From Allolobophora icterica (taxonomy: Eukaryota > Annelida > Clitellata > Crassiclitellata > Lumbricidae): DNA of 64,000 bases. The stretch lies in NCBI GenBank assembly GCA_963556255.1, contig OY744604.1:77990236-78054235 (forward strand), in the 5' to 3' direction. Position numbers and translations under genes: made by a program. Shown here piece after piece: positions 41,899 to 61,043 of the stretch (its first letter is position 1; each line of letters starts with the position of its first letter). Below the pieces are notes generated by a model. The model did no database searches. It was given only the letters and a program-made list of their open reading frames with translations, and had not been told where the DNA came from.

Positions 41899-43778
41899 GC
41901 TCATCGCGGCCTTTGTGACCCGTCATGATTTATCTAAGTTAAAATATGTAGAAAATGATGTACTGAAATTTTTGATATTGCAAAATCACAAAAAAATTAA
42001 TAAATCATTCTCAGTGGGAAGATGTGGGGAAAATGTAAACGAAATTTCAAAATTACTTAGTTAATTACATATTTAGGAAACTTACCAGTTAAGTTTTTTT
42101 AAACATGCCTCCATAGATTTTTATGTAGGCCTATACTAAGGACTCGATATGAGACATAAAACTAGAATCGCCACAGCTATGTCGTTTTATACACCAATGA
42201 AAGTAAAGCAGTGAAAAAAACATCTAACGTTATTTATAAGCAATTTTGAGCAAAATGTATTTACGGTAACTCCGACGCATTTTTGAGAAACCAAGCATTA
42301 TAAAACTGGAAGCAACTACGATTGCCATGATATATGAGGCCTAACTAACATTTGGTTGGAATATAACAGATTCTGTAACAGTCCTGGAACCATAGACATG
42401 GGCAGATTTATTTGTGTGTCAGCTACCGTTAGGCATTTGGAGTAAATTCTAGAAGAAATTCACACGGGTCTACAAGTAAGACTGTGGTCACCTTGGTACA
42501 TATCTAATTCTGCAAATTAACACTAACCGAAATTCACCGATAAAAGTTAACGCGAGGTAACGAATTAAAAACTGAGGGATTTCAGAAACTGCCTTTTTGT
42601 GGGAAACAAAACCCTAGGAACAAATGCCTGCAAATATGACATTGCAAGTTGCACTAATGGCAGAGGAGACTTCAGTCTGTAATTTTAAGCAAATGAAATC
42701 AAAGTTAACAGATAGGCCTACATTTGCGAAGAACTCGGAGTAATGAGAGCCAGTGCGGATCTCATCATCTTAGTGTAAACGATTAATTATTTATATTACC
42801 TAAGTCTGGTGTATTAAGCTTTTCTTTTGTCTCAGACATGGTCTAACAATACAATTGAACGTAAAATAGGTTAACTTAACTTTTATATATGGAAAGCATA
42901 ACTTAGCATGGATAACATGAAACTGTGTTTTATTGGAAAAATAAAAAATTTTTATCGATATTTTTCGTCTTTGTTGAACAATTTTAGCATTCACTCCACT
43001 GTGCACCTACTTCGACAACTGCAATACAAAGTAGCATAGGAGAACGGCCTACAGATACAGATGCAGTGTTACCTTATTTATTGGGGAAACTGGTCGAAAC
43101 AGATGGACTAGAGACCTCTCCATAATCTTTTCTGCGCGACTCTTTTGAATAAACCCTCAAAACATCGCCGCTAGTTTGCTCATCCCCCGATCTCGCCTGT
43201 CAATTTTACTTCTCCTCCGCTTGCACTATCCTCCGTTGCTTTCCACTCAAGACTGACGACCGAACTCTTCAAGCTATACTATCCTGATTATATTCCTGCG
43301 CCACCACACAGCCACCATCATCAACTATTGCAACCGTAGCACAATGATATCTCCTCGGTTTGATCTCCCCGGATTCTGACCTGGTACCGGAACGGAAAAA
43401 AAACCTGGCTATTGCGAACTTGATTTGATATAGAACCGGTGGAAAACCTTGTCTTCCTGACACTGTTTTCGTGTGGCGCTGATAAATTTGGAAGATTTGT
43501 ATTTACGTTTACATTACATTGGCACTTACAGTTACTGGAAGGCAGATCGAGAGGTGAAAAAGCTCAGTATCTGACATGGAGACGTGTACCAATCTAGAAG
43601 CGACAATTCTGTTTCGACTGTTATCACAGTTGCTGGAAACACGTGTCTTTTTGCAAATTACGTTGGCTTTTGTTTGGAGCATATCATTAATATTTTTATT
43701 TCACAAATATATATTTGGTTTTGCAGTAATATGTTAATGTAGCAAGTTTTAGTGAAAAAAAGCATTACTAAAATATTT
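41899..43778. other. Intergenic region after gene D
   Basis: 41899-42760 is the continuing paralogue of the gene A 3' flank (2026-3480). 42760-43778 is unassigned. The stretch 43060-43480 is richer in GC and has short frames on both strands without recognisable motifs. No gene is called. Confidence 0.5.
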
Positions 43779-44790
43779 GTCCAATCCGTTACAATACACA
43801 TATGAGTGAGACATAAATATAGTAGACAGCATCCTGTTGTGCATATTGTCTTGTCGATATGTTTTTAGAATTAATATTTATAAAATAAATGACAATTAAA
43901 TGAATTTTTTATTCCATCACAGTTTTAATTAAAATAAGAAATGTCCACTCCGTTACGAAAATAGAAGTAATCAATGTAAATCGAATTTGTTTTGTCACAT
44001 AACCAAATAAAAATCACTTGAGTCAATCATTCCCAGTGATCAAATAAACAGAAACGGTTTAAATATTTATGACGTTGTCCTAAAATATCTGCTAGCAACA
44101 TCAAAATTTCCATATGGCAAGTCCGCTCCGTTGCTGTGTTTCGAGAATTGAGCACAGCTTGTGAAAAGTAAACTTTAATAAAAAAAACACAGTTTGCCGA
44201 AACCAAAATGTATTAAAAACGGTCTGATATTGTTTACTAAATTGTATTATAAATGGCATTTAAAGTAGGCGTCTTATCCTAACAGTGTCAACAATTTTAG
44301 TACCTCAAGTGTGTAACATTTCTAATAATGGAATGGACAGGTAACGGAGTTGAAAAATTGTGCATCAACGCGGTAGATGCGATGTTATCTCTCATGCATC
44401 CATATCAATATTGCTTATAAACGTAATGTTACACATATTTTTGCAATGAAATTCATTCATAATCATTGCAAAATTGCAGTAACGGAGGGTATGCACATGT
44501 ATAATAAAAACACGCATTATGTGCACAATAAATGAAAATTTGTAAGAACTCCGTGTTGGCATTCTGATCGTGTATCAAGACATAATAACTTAAATAGATC
44601 TTCACAGAAGAGACGATATAAGTTGCAAGATCCGGTTAACCAAGTTGTATTTAAAACATATAAATGATACAGGTATTTGTAATACAAAAGAAACACGTTA
44701 ATTTTTGGCTTCCTACAAATCGTGTTGAAATTACAGACAAAAGCAAGAAGTACAATAGCCTAGGGACGGTATCGGAGTGAAACATTTTAG
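43779..44790. other. AT-rich segment with recurring GTCCACTCCGTTAC motif in both orientations
   Basis: Motif copies are TGTCCAATCCGTTAC (43779), TGTCCACTCCGTTAC (43942), GTCCGCTCCGTTGC (44121), the inverse GGACAGGTAACGGAGT (44334), GTAACGGAGG (44479) and weaker GTATCGGAGTGAAAC (44768). Spacing is irregular (130-200 bp) and orientation changes from direct to inverted near the middle. That layout is typical of subterminal motifs in a DNA transposon, but I cannot find its ends. No ORF is seen. Confidence 0.5.
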
Positions 44791-45700
44791 ATTAAAAATA
44801 AGTGTCAGTATTAAGTCCAGTACTTTGCAAACAATACAAAAATGAGCAAATATAGAATATGGAAATTCTATTCCAATATTTCAGAATAACTTTTCCTTAG
44901 ATATTAACAAATGGCTTAAATTCAAATAACTCATAACTGATAATGTTTTCTATTTGGACTTAGATGCGTGTGTTTGCAAGAGAATGCCTTGGTTGGAGAG
45001 AAAATCTTAAGTATGAAGCTTTAGTTAAAACTATCTTAAATATTTCTTAGCCTGTCTGGCGCCTACAGGTGTCAAAAAATGTAAATGTAATTATGTGGCT
45101 AAAGGCAAGCCAAGTTGTTAAAGTTACGTTTGAAGGTTGAGCCAAAAAAAGTCTTATCAGTATCGGTTTCTGTATAATAAAGAAACATTCAGCCACTGAT
45201 TGACTGTGATACGAAGTTCCTGTCATCTTTGTCCGGTAGGATCAATCCATGTGGTCGGGAGCGGAGGTTGAAAGCTATTTTGGGATTAAGATTAAATATA
45301 ATTTTAGTTTAAGTTTCATTCTTTTTAGGTGTATTTCCGATGATGTGACTACTGACTATCTTCAGTTTCAAAGCTGACGTATTAAATAAAGGCATAACTT
45401 TTTTATTAAAAGCTGTCCCGTCTCATACCATCAAGGAAGAAATAGCTGATTGTAACTGCGAATATAAGTCAAAATTGAGGTAATTACTGTAGTGCAAGCT
45501 TGTAAAACACCATTAACAGAATTTAACACGTTTCCATTAATTATTAGGAGTGATTTAAACACCAATTAGACAAACGAGAAAGCGGTTATTACATCATAAT
45601 CGTAATAGTAAACTTCACATTTCTAAAGCGCTACACGAGGATAGGTTCTCAATGTGTTGTTCAATTTCCATACACAAAGGAATTCTGTCTGGATAACATC
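44791..45700. other. Intergenic sequence
   Basis: AT-rich sequence with no recognised gene or repeat. Confidence 0.4.
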
Positions 45701-45970
45701 GTGAAAGAAACGGTCGCTATGTTACTTTCAATTTCGGAAAGAGCACGGATTCCAGCAAGGGCTAAGAATAATGTTTGGGATCAGCTACTACGTCTGCGCA
45801 AGGAGTGGCAAAACCTCCAAAAATGTATTTCGAGGAATCGTCAAAAAGGCTTAGGTTCACCAAAGTCTCAGACAAATACCAAAGGTTTCGGGAGAATGCT
45901 CTTAAGGCGACCCGTGGGTAAGTATAGATTGCCTTCAAGAATTGAAGATCGTTCATTGGGGATTCATTGA
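45701..45970 (+). other. Open frame with an ARIPxRxKxxxxxQLxxLxxEWxxLxK motif
   Basis: The 89-codon frame begins MKETVAMLLSISERARIPAR and contains LRLRKEWQNLQKCISRNRQK. I recall a similar basic-helical motif near the N-terminus of uncharacterised transposon-associated proteins in invertebrates, where it is followed by a DLFDIA motif; that follow-on is not seen here. It is probably one exon or a broken piece of such a gene. A weak minus-strand frame (45762-46226) overlaps it and looks like a shadow. Confidence 0.3.
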
Positions 45971-46689
45971 GTGACGTACAGCTGAACAAGTACTTCAGGT
46001 AGGTTGCGGTCACGCGCCATCCAACATGCGCAGGGAAATCCATCTGTGACCTGAAGTGTATTCCTTTCGGTTGAATTTCACATTGGAAAGTGTGTTTTCC
46101 AACATGATGCATACGCCCTTTTGACGATTCAGTCACCCTCGACAAAAACAGCGCATGTTTTACAGCATAAGCAACAATAATGGATCCAATGAACCCCCAC
46201 GGAGGCTTCCTCCATACACGATCCACTTAAAAAGCACTACTTCTACCATCAAACTTTTTCAGATCCTCGGATTACGTTTTTCTTGATCGTGACCCGTCCT
46301 AAGAGTGATGCACGGTGCGGCGGAGAAAGGAATGACTCTCATACAGTCCTTCGATGAAACGCTAGTCCAAAATGAGGAATTTGCTCTGCCAATGGTCAGG
46401 TAGGCCTACCATCGAAACAAGTTCCAAAGAACACTAAAGGGAATTAATAAATGACAAATAATTAAAGTTCTTCTTTCGCTTTTGCTTATTTTTTATGTCT
46501 GAGTGTTGAAATAGTTTGGATCTTTGAAATATACAGTGCATCACTTTGTTTTCTAAATGATAATTATTCCGGGGCTTTGCGCAAGTTCTAAATCTTCTCC
46601 TATGTCCATCTAATTTTGCCAATGTTTTTATTTATGAAGCTGGAACACAACAGCAGTCTGACCAACAATAATTTTGAAACTTCACATTT

Positions 46690-47725
46690 TAGACACACCA
46701 TACCATACACACATAATGCACACATAACCATACGCCTTTGTCTCAGAATTAAATCAATAAATCGTTCATATTTAGAAGAGTACTATTGCCGAGACTGCCT
46801 GCCGGAATCAATACCCGTTTTGAAGGCACGTTTTCGAAACCTTTCCCTGACCCTAATGGTCCACCTACAGCGTTTCAGCTGACGCACAAACCTCAGACAT
46901 AATTACATGCTTACGCAGTTTTCTTTCGGCAACTTTTGACGCCAAGGAGCAACGGCTGAGCGATTCTTTAGAGCGGCACCTGTTGTCAATCATAGACTGC
47001 CTTCAATAACAACCGTTCGACGTTCGGCCGATACCTGTTCTGCCTGTGGGACAACCTGGTGGTGGTCTGAGGTGATTTCTGGACGCCGTGTCATCACCCA
47101 TCTACGAGGGACCGATGGACGATGAGACATCCGTGAGCCATGGGCGGCGGATAAAACACCATAGATTTCCGTTCCACGTGTTCTCTTCTACGTATTCAGA
47201 CACACTGATCTTCCTTCCAACTGACAACTTTGGTTGGATCAGCGTGCGCGTGCACTGCAAACTTTGGTAGTCATATCAGATATATTGAGCTAACCGAAAA
47301 ACGACTGGCTTACTTGCAACAGGTCGAAAACGTTCGCGTACAGTAGTCTTTTGGGATCGGAGCAACTTACTTTACACAAAAGCACTCACTCAACCAAACA
47401 ATACTAATGGTTGATGTATCGTGTTCTGATAAGATCTAGCGTCAATAAATTTTAATTAATGGATTAGGACTTTTATTATTTAACACACAAAGCATCAGTC
47501 TTCGAGGACAGAGACGCAGCCTATGGTAAATAAGCAATTTATTCGAGGATGCACGTCTCGAGTTTGTAACGAAGCGACTGAGCAGAACGAAAAGATAAAC
47601 AGATACCCAGGTGTTCATTTTGCACTTACTGGCTCAGCAAGTCATAAAACTGTTATTTTTCATATATTATTTGAACTCGTGCACAGCTGGGGACCGAATT
47701 GAAAACCATCAAGATTAATCCCTTA
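46690..47725 (+). other. Conserved 5' flank block of the array (gene E copy)
   Basis: This is paralogous to 6490-7866 with one copy of the 108-bp segment (about 47490-47600). There is no insertion of note and no gene. It is the least disturbed upstream flank and so the best reference for reconstructing the others. Confidence 0.65.
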
Positions 47726-47925
47726 ATGCAAATCAAATTCTAATGCACTGCTGGTAACAGAATTGAAAAAGGTCAAGTTTAATCACTTAAATGCAAATCA
47801 GAATTTAATGCCTACCAACAAATAGGCTTGTTGAATTTGTATATAAGTATTCAGCTTAGACACGTCGTCGTGCAGACTGTTCTCAACCTGTGACTCAAGT
47901 GTCGATGCTTTTCTCCAACAGGAAC
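47726..47925 (+). promoter_or_regulatory. Gene E core promoter
   Basis: Two intact octamers ATGCAAAT lie at 47726-47733 and 47791-47798. A TATATAAG box is at 47840-47847. The shared CACGTCGTCGTGCAGAC block follows, and the 5' UTR ends CAGGAAC before the ATG. Confidence 0.7.
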
Positions 47926-52777
<4,852 letters not shown>

Positions 52778-54790
52778 CAGTTATGGAAGTGAACATCTCT
52801 TAAATTTGTTTCTATTTAATAAGTCAGCCATGAAGGCTGAATGAGTTCTTTGTTCGATAGTTCAATTCAGATTCCTAAATTCAAATTTCTCTAGAAAACA
52901 TGTAGGTCCTAGGTTAAATACACCGTGCTAAATTTGCATTTTGTATTCACTTGTTCTTTGTTCCAACTTAAACGGTTTCATCAGAAGTCCTTTCACTTCA
53001 TGGGCGTTTATAGCGGTTCCTTTTTACGTGTAGGCCATGTGCAAACAGTGCAAACCAATGATGGTAGAGTTATGTTAGTGGCATTTTATGTGAATAATAA
53101 CTGAACGTGTCACAGCACTTCCCTAGAATTGTCTAGAATTGGAGCTGCCAGAGATGTAAGGAGAAAAGGATGTATCAGAATACGATTTGTGGGAAAAGAA
53201 ATGTTTTGGTCCTTGCAAAAAGCAGTGCACTCTAGCGAATGTGTATGCTGTTCAACAAATAAAAAATAGCAGGGAACAAATTATGTAATGCAGTCAGTCT
53301 GCCATTGTGGTTAAGCATACTAATCTTACAAAATCCCAAATGTGCGTTAAAGATGTGGACCAAATTATTGTATGATTGAATATGCGACAGGTGTATTCAA
53401 GTGTTGAAAATATTATAGGCTTATATTCCTGTATTCCTAAGCACAATAATTTGTCATTCTGGACCTTGAGGTGCCCAAAAGGGATCGGAGCAAGTTCTAG
53501 TTGTAATTATGACAATTTATTACCCTTCTCTGTAACAAGTTACACAGTAAAACACATCTTAGACTGTTTTTCAAACATGAAGAGTTTCAGCAATTTTAAT
53601 GGAGATGGGTAGGTTGTTCCGGGAATGCGGACCAGCAGCGATCGTCCATTTTAGTCCTAGAAAACATGCTAGATTGCTGAATAATAGCCGAGTTGGAAAA
53701 ACTTTCGCATGGATCGAGATAATAGATGCACATTCCCGATGCTCCTTCTTTAACATCCCTCAATAGTTAGTGCTGCTCCAGAGTATACGATTGTGCTCTT
53801 TGTTCCTGTCTCATTCATGCCAGTTGAGTCGTCGTATAGTGCGTTGTGCATCACATGCATTGCACATACATGCTTTGGGACTTGACACTGTTCACTATTT
53901 CGACACGAACCAGGAACACCAAACGGTCAACCCTAAACCGGATCAATTTTGTTATGACACAGCGTCGTTAAACTGAAACTACTACTACTCCCTCTAAGGA
54001 AGTGGTCAAGCGTAACATCTGCCCACACACTTGAATGTAATATAACCATGAGACCAGAGAGTAAGTATGTAATAAGATATATATATATATATATACAATT
54101 TTAAGGGCACTTATTGTTAGTTTAGTTTGAAAGAAACGTCAATCAGATACTGTGCTAACAATGGCTCTAAAGTCTGCGCTCAACAACTTAAAGTACAGAA
54201 TCGTATTTCTCATCGCGGCCTGTGTGGCCAATCATGATTTATCCAAGTTAAAATATGCAGAAAATGATGCATTGAAATTTGGAATTTTGCAGATTTAAAT
54301 GAAAAATTAATTAGCTGTTCTGAGTGGGAAGACGTGAGCAACAATTTCTAAAAAATTTTAATTTCTCACTTAATTTCAGATTTTGCGAACTTTTCAGTTA
54401 ACTACTAAGGACATGTTTTAATATATAAAACTAGAATCGCTTCAACTTTTTCGATGCATGCACCAATAAAGTTAGGCAATGCTACCACAATCCGAGAAAA
54501 AGGTGTGTTCCGTTTCAAGCAATTTTGAGCAAACTGTGTTTACGGTAACTACGTGGCATTTCTGAGAAACCAAGCAATACAAAACTTTCCTCATATTGCG
54601 TGGATCAAGATTAAATATGGCCACATTAAATACTACTTTCTTGAGGTCAGCGAGTAATGTAATGAGTTGCGGTATGACACATCACCATTATTCTCAATAA
54701 ACGAAGTAATAACAATAACGGACTACAGCTCTTTGTAGCATGTGAAAGTGATTCAGAAATTACTTTTAAATACTGGTGTAATTACTCATG

Positions 54791-55355
54791 GGCGGCGATC
54801 TAAGGGAGGCGGGCGGATATGTTCCCCCCACCTTTAAGAGTGTGGGGCACGCCATGCATGTGTCTCCCCCAAATTTTGAAGAAAGATTGAAAAAGGGCCG
54901 CAAATGGAACTGCGTGTGAGGGTTTTCACAGCCTTTTTTGACGAGATGAGGTAAAAATGAAATTTATCAGGAGAAAATGACCCCCCGAAAATTCTCAGGA
55001 AAAGTATCATTTCGAAAAAAGATGCTGAATGTTGTGGACTGATGTTCTAAAAGGTAATGCGAGACGGCAAAAAGTCGTAAAACCGGTGAAGGACTTAAAA
55101 AGGGTCATCAAGGTTTTGAGAGAGATGAATAAAGAAAAAAGTTGTAAATTTTAGGAAAAGGTGACTGAGAAAGTTTAAGGAAAAGGTCAATGACTGAAAA
55201 AAGTCAACTTTTTTCGGAGATGAGTTGTGGGAAAAGTGTTGAACTTTTTCGTGGAATGTCTCGTAAGAAATTTTTTGGCGAAAAATTCCTTTAAAAAGGT
55301 CATCAACCAGACCAAGGCCGACTTTGTCCCCCACCTCTCAGACAAGATCGCCGCC
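54791..55355. mobile_element. Second copy of the GGCGGCGATCT TIR element
   Basis: It is identical to 2616-3180 as far as compared. Confidence 0.55.
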
Positions 55356-56213
55356 ACTGTAGTTATAAGACCTATTTGATATTTGGTAGGAATGTAAGAA
55401 ATTTTGTAACAGTCCGGGAACCATAGACATTTCATAGGCAAATTGTACATCTTATATCTTATTCTACAAATTAACACGAACCCAGAGTCAACCGTTAAGG
55501 TTAGCACAGAGTATGGAATTAGAAACTGAGGTAGGCTATTTCACAAACTGTCTTTTTCTGGGACACTAACCGTAAGAACGAATGCCTACAAATATGACTT
55601 TGTAACTTCCCTAACTGAATTACTATTCATTACGGTGCTCTATTGGTTCTCGAAAAGATGCAACGCCGATCTATTAATTAAACTGAGTAATGTGGCGGTC
55701 ATCCAGGGAAGAGCTGCAATATTTTATTGTGAATTGCAAAAGAGATAACGTTTTCACCAAACTATTCTGGGGAATATCTTTTAATAATCCTATGGATGAC
55801 ATGATCATTCACACTGGGAACAGACTGACGACAGAGATAGCAAAATTCTTTAGTATTGAAGCCAGCCGCAGAGAAGAATTTAGGAAGGGGGATTTTGCAA
55901 GAGAATTTGTCGAAATATGGAAACGATTTGGTGAACGTTTAAGCTATTGAAATGAGAGAAACACTATAGTGATTGAGAAAACAATCATTACGATCATATA
56001 TATGAAATATATTTTTATTATCGTATTCGGTAGGTGGCGGAAGAGGAGCAGATGTTCCTTTTCAAGTGAATTGATGCATGTATAAGTTCGCGCCTTATTG
56101 CAAGGGATGCACGTGTCGCATTATAAGACTTAACTAAAATACAATCATAAAAAACAAAGTATGATATGTAATAACTCAGTCTGTTAACGTCTCATTTTCA
56201 CAGGTACATCAAG

Positions 56214-56635
56214 CAGTGTTTAATCTAGTCCCCCTCTTATAGGGGAAGAAAACAAGGTTTGTGGGCGGGGGACCGCCAAGGGCGACCTTTTGGGGAAATT
56301 TTAAAGACTTTTTGGCATTTCATCTTACAAAAAACGTGACGACCTTTTTTAGTCATTTGTCCACAAAAGTTTTATTTTCATGACTTTCTTTCGGAAATCA
56401 TCTCTGAAAATGATGTGACGACCTTTGTTTCAGGAATTCATCTCTCACAAACTTTCATATATCTTACTCTATTATTTTCTTCTTATATTACTCAACTCTG
56501 GGGTGGCCAAACATGCATCCTGGGGGAATATTAATTCCCCAAAAAGGTGTCTACATTAAAATATTGCTGGCCTCTGGGAAAACATAAATCCTGGGGTGAG
56601 GAATTCCCGCCAAAAGACGTCTAGATTAAACACTG
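56214..56635. mobile_element. Second copy of the CAGTGTTTAATCTAG MITE
   Basis: It is identical to 4039-4460, with the same flanking 9-mers. Confidence 0.75.
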
Positions 56636-56908
56636 TACTTCAAGGCCACACTCTGTCAGATCTTTGAGCTGGAACTCACATCAAGGGATAGGAAGTCCAT
56701 TCAAGCACCAAGCAGATAATTACATTACCCCTAATCATCAGTTCAATATTTCCATATTTCTATTCAGTATATTTCTAGTACAGTAGTGTATAATATATTT
56801 AACTTTAAATGTTACACTCCCAAGTATGATATCTAATAATCAGGTCTGTTAACATCTTATTTTCACAGTCCATTCAATCCACAAGCAGGTGATTATATTG
56901 CACCTAAT

Positions 56909-57174
56909 CAGTGCTTTTTCGCTGGAAAATAAGGTTCCGGAACGGAACAATAGGTTCCGGAACGCAATAATTATGGGCGGGTTAAATCCCGAGAAACACT
57001 GGATTAGGGGTTGGGAGGGGTCACAATAAACACCGAAAACAGTTCAAAACACTGAAATTAAATGAAAATAACTAAATTATTGTTTTTATTATTAAAATAA
57101 ATAAATTATTTTTTAGTATCTGAAAAAAGGTGACGCAACGCCGTTCCGGCGCGTTCCGGTTGAAAAAAGCACTG
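56909..57174. mobile_element. Second copy of the CAGTGCTTTTT hAT MITE
   Basis: It is identical to 4734-4999, with the same CACCTAAT/CACCTATT flanks. Confidence 0.8.
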
Positions 57175-57617
57175 CACCTATTCATCAGTTCAATATTTCC
57201 ACATTTCCATCCTGTATGTTTCTAGTACGGCAGTATATAATACACTTAACACATCTTTTAACACATCCTTCTCATGCATCATGTGTGCTGAAAGTTATTG
57301 AAAATTTAATGTGTTTTGCATCCATTGGCAGTGACGTTCAGATATCGAAATAAACAACAAGTAGCAATCGCATTTTTCAGTGTTACTTTTTAATCAAGCG
57401 TGAAATAGTCTGCCTGTAACTTTTGATTAAATTTTAAGTGAAATTTTACTTTTTAAATACTCTAGTCCGCGAGCTATGCCTAGGGAGGACGAGGCCTGAT
57501 TCCCTGGAAACAGCATAACAACAAATTAATATCTAAGTCCCCGAGGGATCATATGCACCTTGGGGCATAACAAAAATAATAATAATAATAACGAGAAGAA
57601 AAAGAAGAATGAGAATT

Positions 57618-57705
<88 letters not shown>

Positions 57706-60041
57706 CGATGACGATGACCACGATGATGACGATGATGGTGATGATGACAATGGTGATGACAGTAAACCTGCTTTATGTACTATAGTGCTGCCCAACTCAA
57801 TTTACTACTGTTGGTGTGTTTCTTTTCGAGGTTTAGAGCTCACAATCAAACGATTAACCAATATGTAGTGTAATGTAACTAATACTATACTTTACTACTC
57901 AGGACTGAGTTAGCTTTATCATCCGTCATAATTTGTTGCCAGGAACTTCGGAATTAATAATATTATCTCCGCGAAATCAGAGAAGATATATGTAAATGCT
58001 TTGCTATTATGCTAATGGAAACATGCCATTTTGTAGCTACAATTTGATCATCTATTAATAAATGCCAAGTTCATGAATGCACATGGACAGACGGTCAACA
58101 CAGGCATATGATACTTAGATTTAGGATCTGTCACTTAGCCTATACTACTAAATAAGTCTTTGAGGGTGCAAGACTCACTATTATACGTAATGGTGCCATC
58201 GTAAACTCAAGATATCACGTCGGTACGGGCAAATCCTTTATCCCATTACCCGTAACCCTATCCAATCCGTGAAATACTTTCCCGACCCGTACCCGATCTG
58301 CAGATACAGGTCGGGAACGGGTGCACCCGCGGTACGGGAATAAGCTTACTCGAAGGTCCATAAAACAAACATAATATAAACACAAACATCAGTAGTTACA
58401 TAGAGGCATAGTACAAACATACATACATAGATACATAAATACTTACATACATACATGCATACATAAATACATACATGCATGCATACAAACGCAAAACTTC
58501 CTTACTTACCTACATACATGTATACATTAATACATACACGAATGCTTATATACATGCATACATACGTACATACATGCATACATACGTACATCCATGCATA
58601 TATACACAAATGCATACATATGCATTATGCATGCGCCCTTTGCGCATGGCAGAAGCCATGCTATGCTGGCTGTTGACAGTCGTGTATGTCATTATGGCAA
58701 ATCATTTGTCTCAGAATTTGATCGATAAATCTAGCATGTTTGGGGAACTACTGCTGCTGATTCTCCGTACCAGAATGATTTCTCGTTTTGGTTGCACGTT
58801 TTCGTAACGTTTCCGTGACTGCAATGGTCCACCTCCAGATCGAGAGGGGCAAACGTTTCAGCTGACGGTCAAGCATAGCTAAGACAAAATGACATGCTTA
58901 CGCAGTTTTCTTTTTGGAACTTTTGACGAGCAGGAGCAATGGCTGAGCGAGTCTTTAAAGCGGCACCAGTTGTCAATCACAGAATGCTTACACTCGTAGG
59001 AATTCTGTTCGACGCTCGACCGATACCTATTCTTCGTGAGGGACTACCTGTTGGTGGTTCGAGGTGATTTCTGGACGCCGTGTCATCTGTGATGGAGCTC
59101 TGGATGATGAGACAACCGCGACCTATCGGCGGCGGAGTACACAGGCTATTATCGTTCCTCATTTTCAATTCTACGTGTTGAGAAACTCCGAACTTCCTTC
59201 CTGACAACTCTGTTTGTTTGGATCAGAGTGTGCATGCAAGCCTGACACTGTTAACTTCTCTAGTGGTCTCAGATATGTTTGTTAAGCGGAGAACGACTGG
59301 TTACTTGTAATCGCGGTTTTAACAGGAAAAAACGTTCTGAGCAAGTTGTCTCTTATGGGATTGGAGAAAGTTACTATCCACACAAAAGCACTCAACCAAA
59401 CAGTAGTTGTGGTCGATGTATCGCATTCTGAAAGGATCTCGCGTCGATGAATTTTAAATAATGCATGATTATTATTTAATACACAAGGCATCTATCCTCA
59501 AACACAGAGACTCAGCTATTGTATGTAAAAGAGGCAGATTCGAAAATGCACGTCTCGAGTTGGTAATGAAGCGACTGAGCAGAACGAACAATTGAACATC
59601 TATCCTCAAACACATAGACTCAGCTATTGTATGTAAATAAGCAGATTCGAAAATGCACGTCTCGAGTTGGTAATGAAGCGACCGAGGAGAACGAACAATT
59701 GAACATCTATCCTCAAACACATAGACTAAGCCTATTGTATGTAAATAAGCAGATTCGAAAATGCACGTCTCGAGTTGGTAATGAAGCGACTGACAGAACG
59801 AACAATTGAACATCTATCCTCAAACACAGAGACTCAGCGTATTGTATGTAAATAAGCAAATTCGAAAATGCACGTCTCGAGTTGGTAATGAAGCGACTGA
59901 ACAGAACGAACAATTGAAAATACACGCAGGTGTTTATTTTGCACTTACAGGCTCAGCAGGTAATAAGACGGTTTCTTCTCATTTACTTGAACTCAGGCAC
60001 AGATGGGGACTGAATTGAAAACCATCAAGATTAATCGCTCA

Positions 60042-60237
60042 ATGCAAATCAAATTCTAAAGCACAGCTGGGAACCGAATTCAAAAACCACCAAGATAAAT
60101 CACTTAATGCAAATCAAATTTTAATACCAACAAATAGGCTTGTTGAATTTGTATATAAGTATTCAGCTTACACACGTCGTCGTGCAGACTGTTCTCGACC
60201 TGTGACTCAAGTATCGTGTTTCTTCACCTACAGGAAC
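60042..60237 (+). promoter_or_regulatory. Core promoter of the next gene (gene B type)
   Basis: Octamers lie at 60042-60049 and 60107-60114, and a TATATAAG box at 60152-60159. It is identical to 7867-8062. Confidence 0.7.
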
Positions 60238-60295
60238 ATGGCGCAGTTGTTTGGAACGATTTGCTTGGTGATATGCATATCTTGCATAATATCAG
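60238..60295 (+). CDS. Ly6/uPAR-like gene, exon 1 only (gene B type)
   Basis: It encodes the same 19-residue signal peptide as 8063-8120, with the same CAG/GTTTGA donor in phase 1. Exons 2 and 3 would lie beyond the window. If the 52-kb period continues they would sit about 11 kb downstream. Confidence 0.75.
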
Positions 60296-60629
60296 GTTTG
60301 ACTTTAGCAGTCTTTAAACTTACACGTGATGAAATAATGAGAAACTAAAATACAGCATGCTAAATGTAGAACCTACTTCATTCTGAAAATGGCTGGAATG
60401 CAGCTTTCAATGGGCTTAATGCCAGAGACAAGGTACACTGCGAGCGATTAGCCAAATTTTTGCCAGTATAATTTAAATCGCTCTTAGGACAAGACATATG
60501 TCTTGTCCTATGTTTCGCTACAAAATTAAACAGAGGAAGATGCAAAATCTTTGCGCTTTCTGAGCAACGTATATGCGACCGTTAACATGCATTTGTTACG
60601 ACACGCCAACAGACAAGACTGGACTGGTC

Positions 60630-60824
60630 CCATCGGGGAGGGGAATAGAGTAATGGTAGCACTGATGACCAGGAAAGCATCAGACCGCGGGTTCGAAACT
60701 CGTAGCCCCAATCTAGGGCGGCACCTTGCATGGCTGCCAAAACGTGCGTTTAATTAAGATCTTCACCATACTGTCATGTTTCAATGTAATCTTACTGCGT
60801 ACTTGTCAGTTTGAATTAATAAAG

Positions 60825-60896
<72 letters not shown>

Positions 60897-60910
60897 GTTA
60901 TTATTATTAC

Positions 60911-60973
<63 letters not shown>

Positions 60974-61043
60974 TATTATTATTATTATTTTTCTTATTAT
61001 TACAAATGTTATTATTATTATTATTTACCGCAACTCCCCAGAT
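60630..61043 (+). mobile_element. Second copy of the tRNA-derived SINE with TTA tail
   Basis: It is identical to 8455-8868, with box A at 60646 and box B at 60690. Even the long TTA tail has the same length and interruptions. Confidence 0.7.

Noticed and set aside
41741..42064. 107-codon frame starting MLLCGANVGSHLSV
   Set aside because: It lies over the inverted end array of the Mutator-like element and runs into flank that is non-coding in the paralogues.
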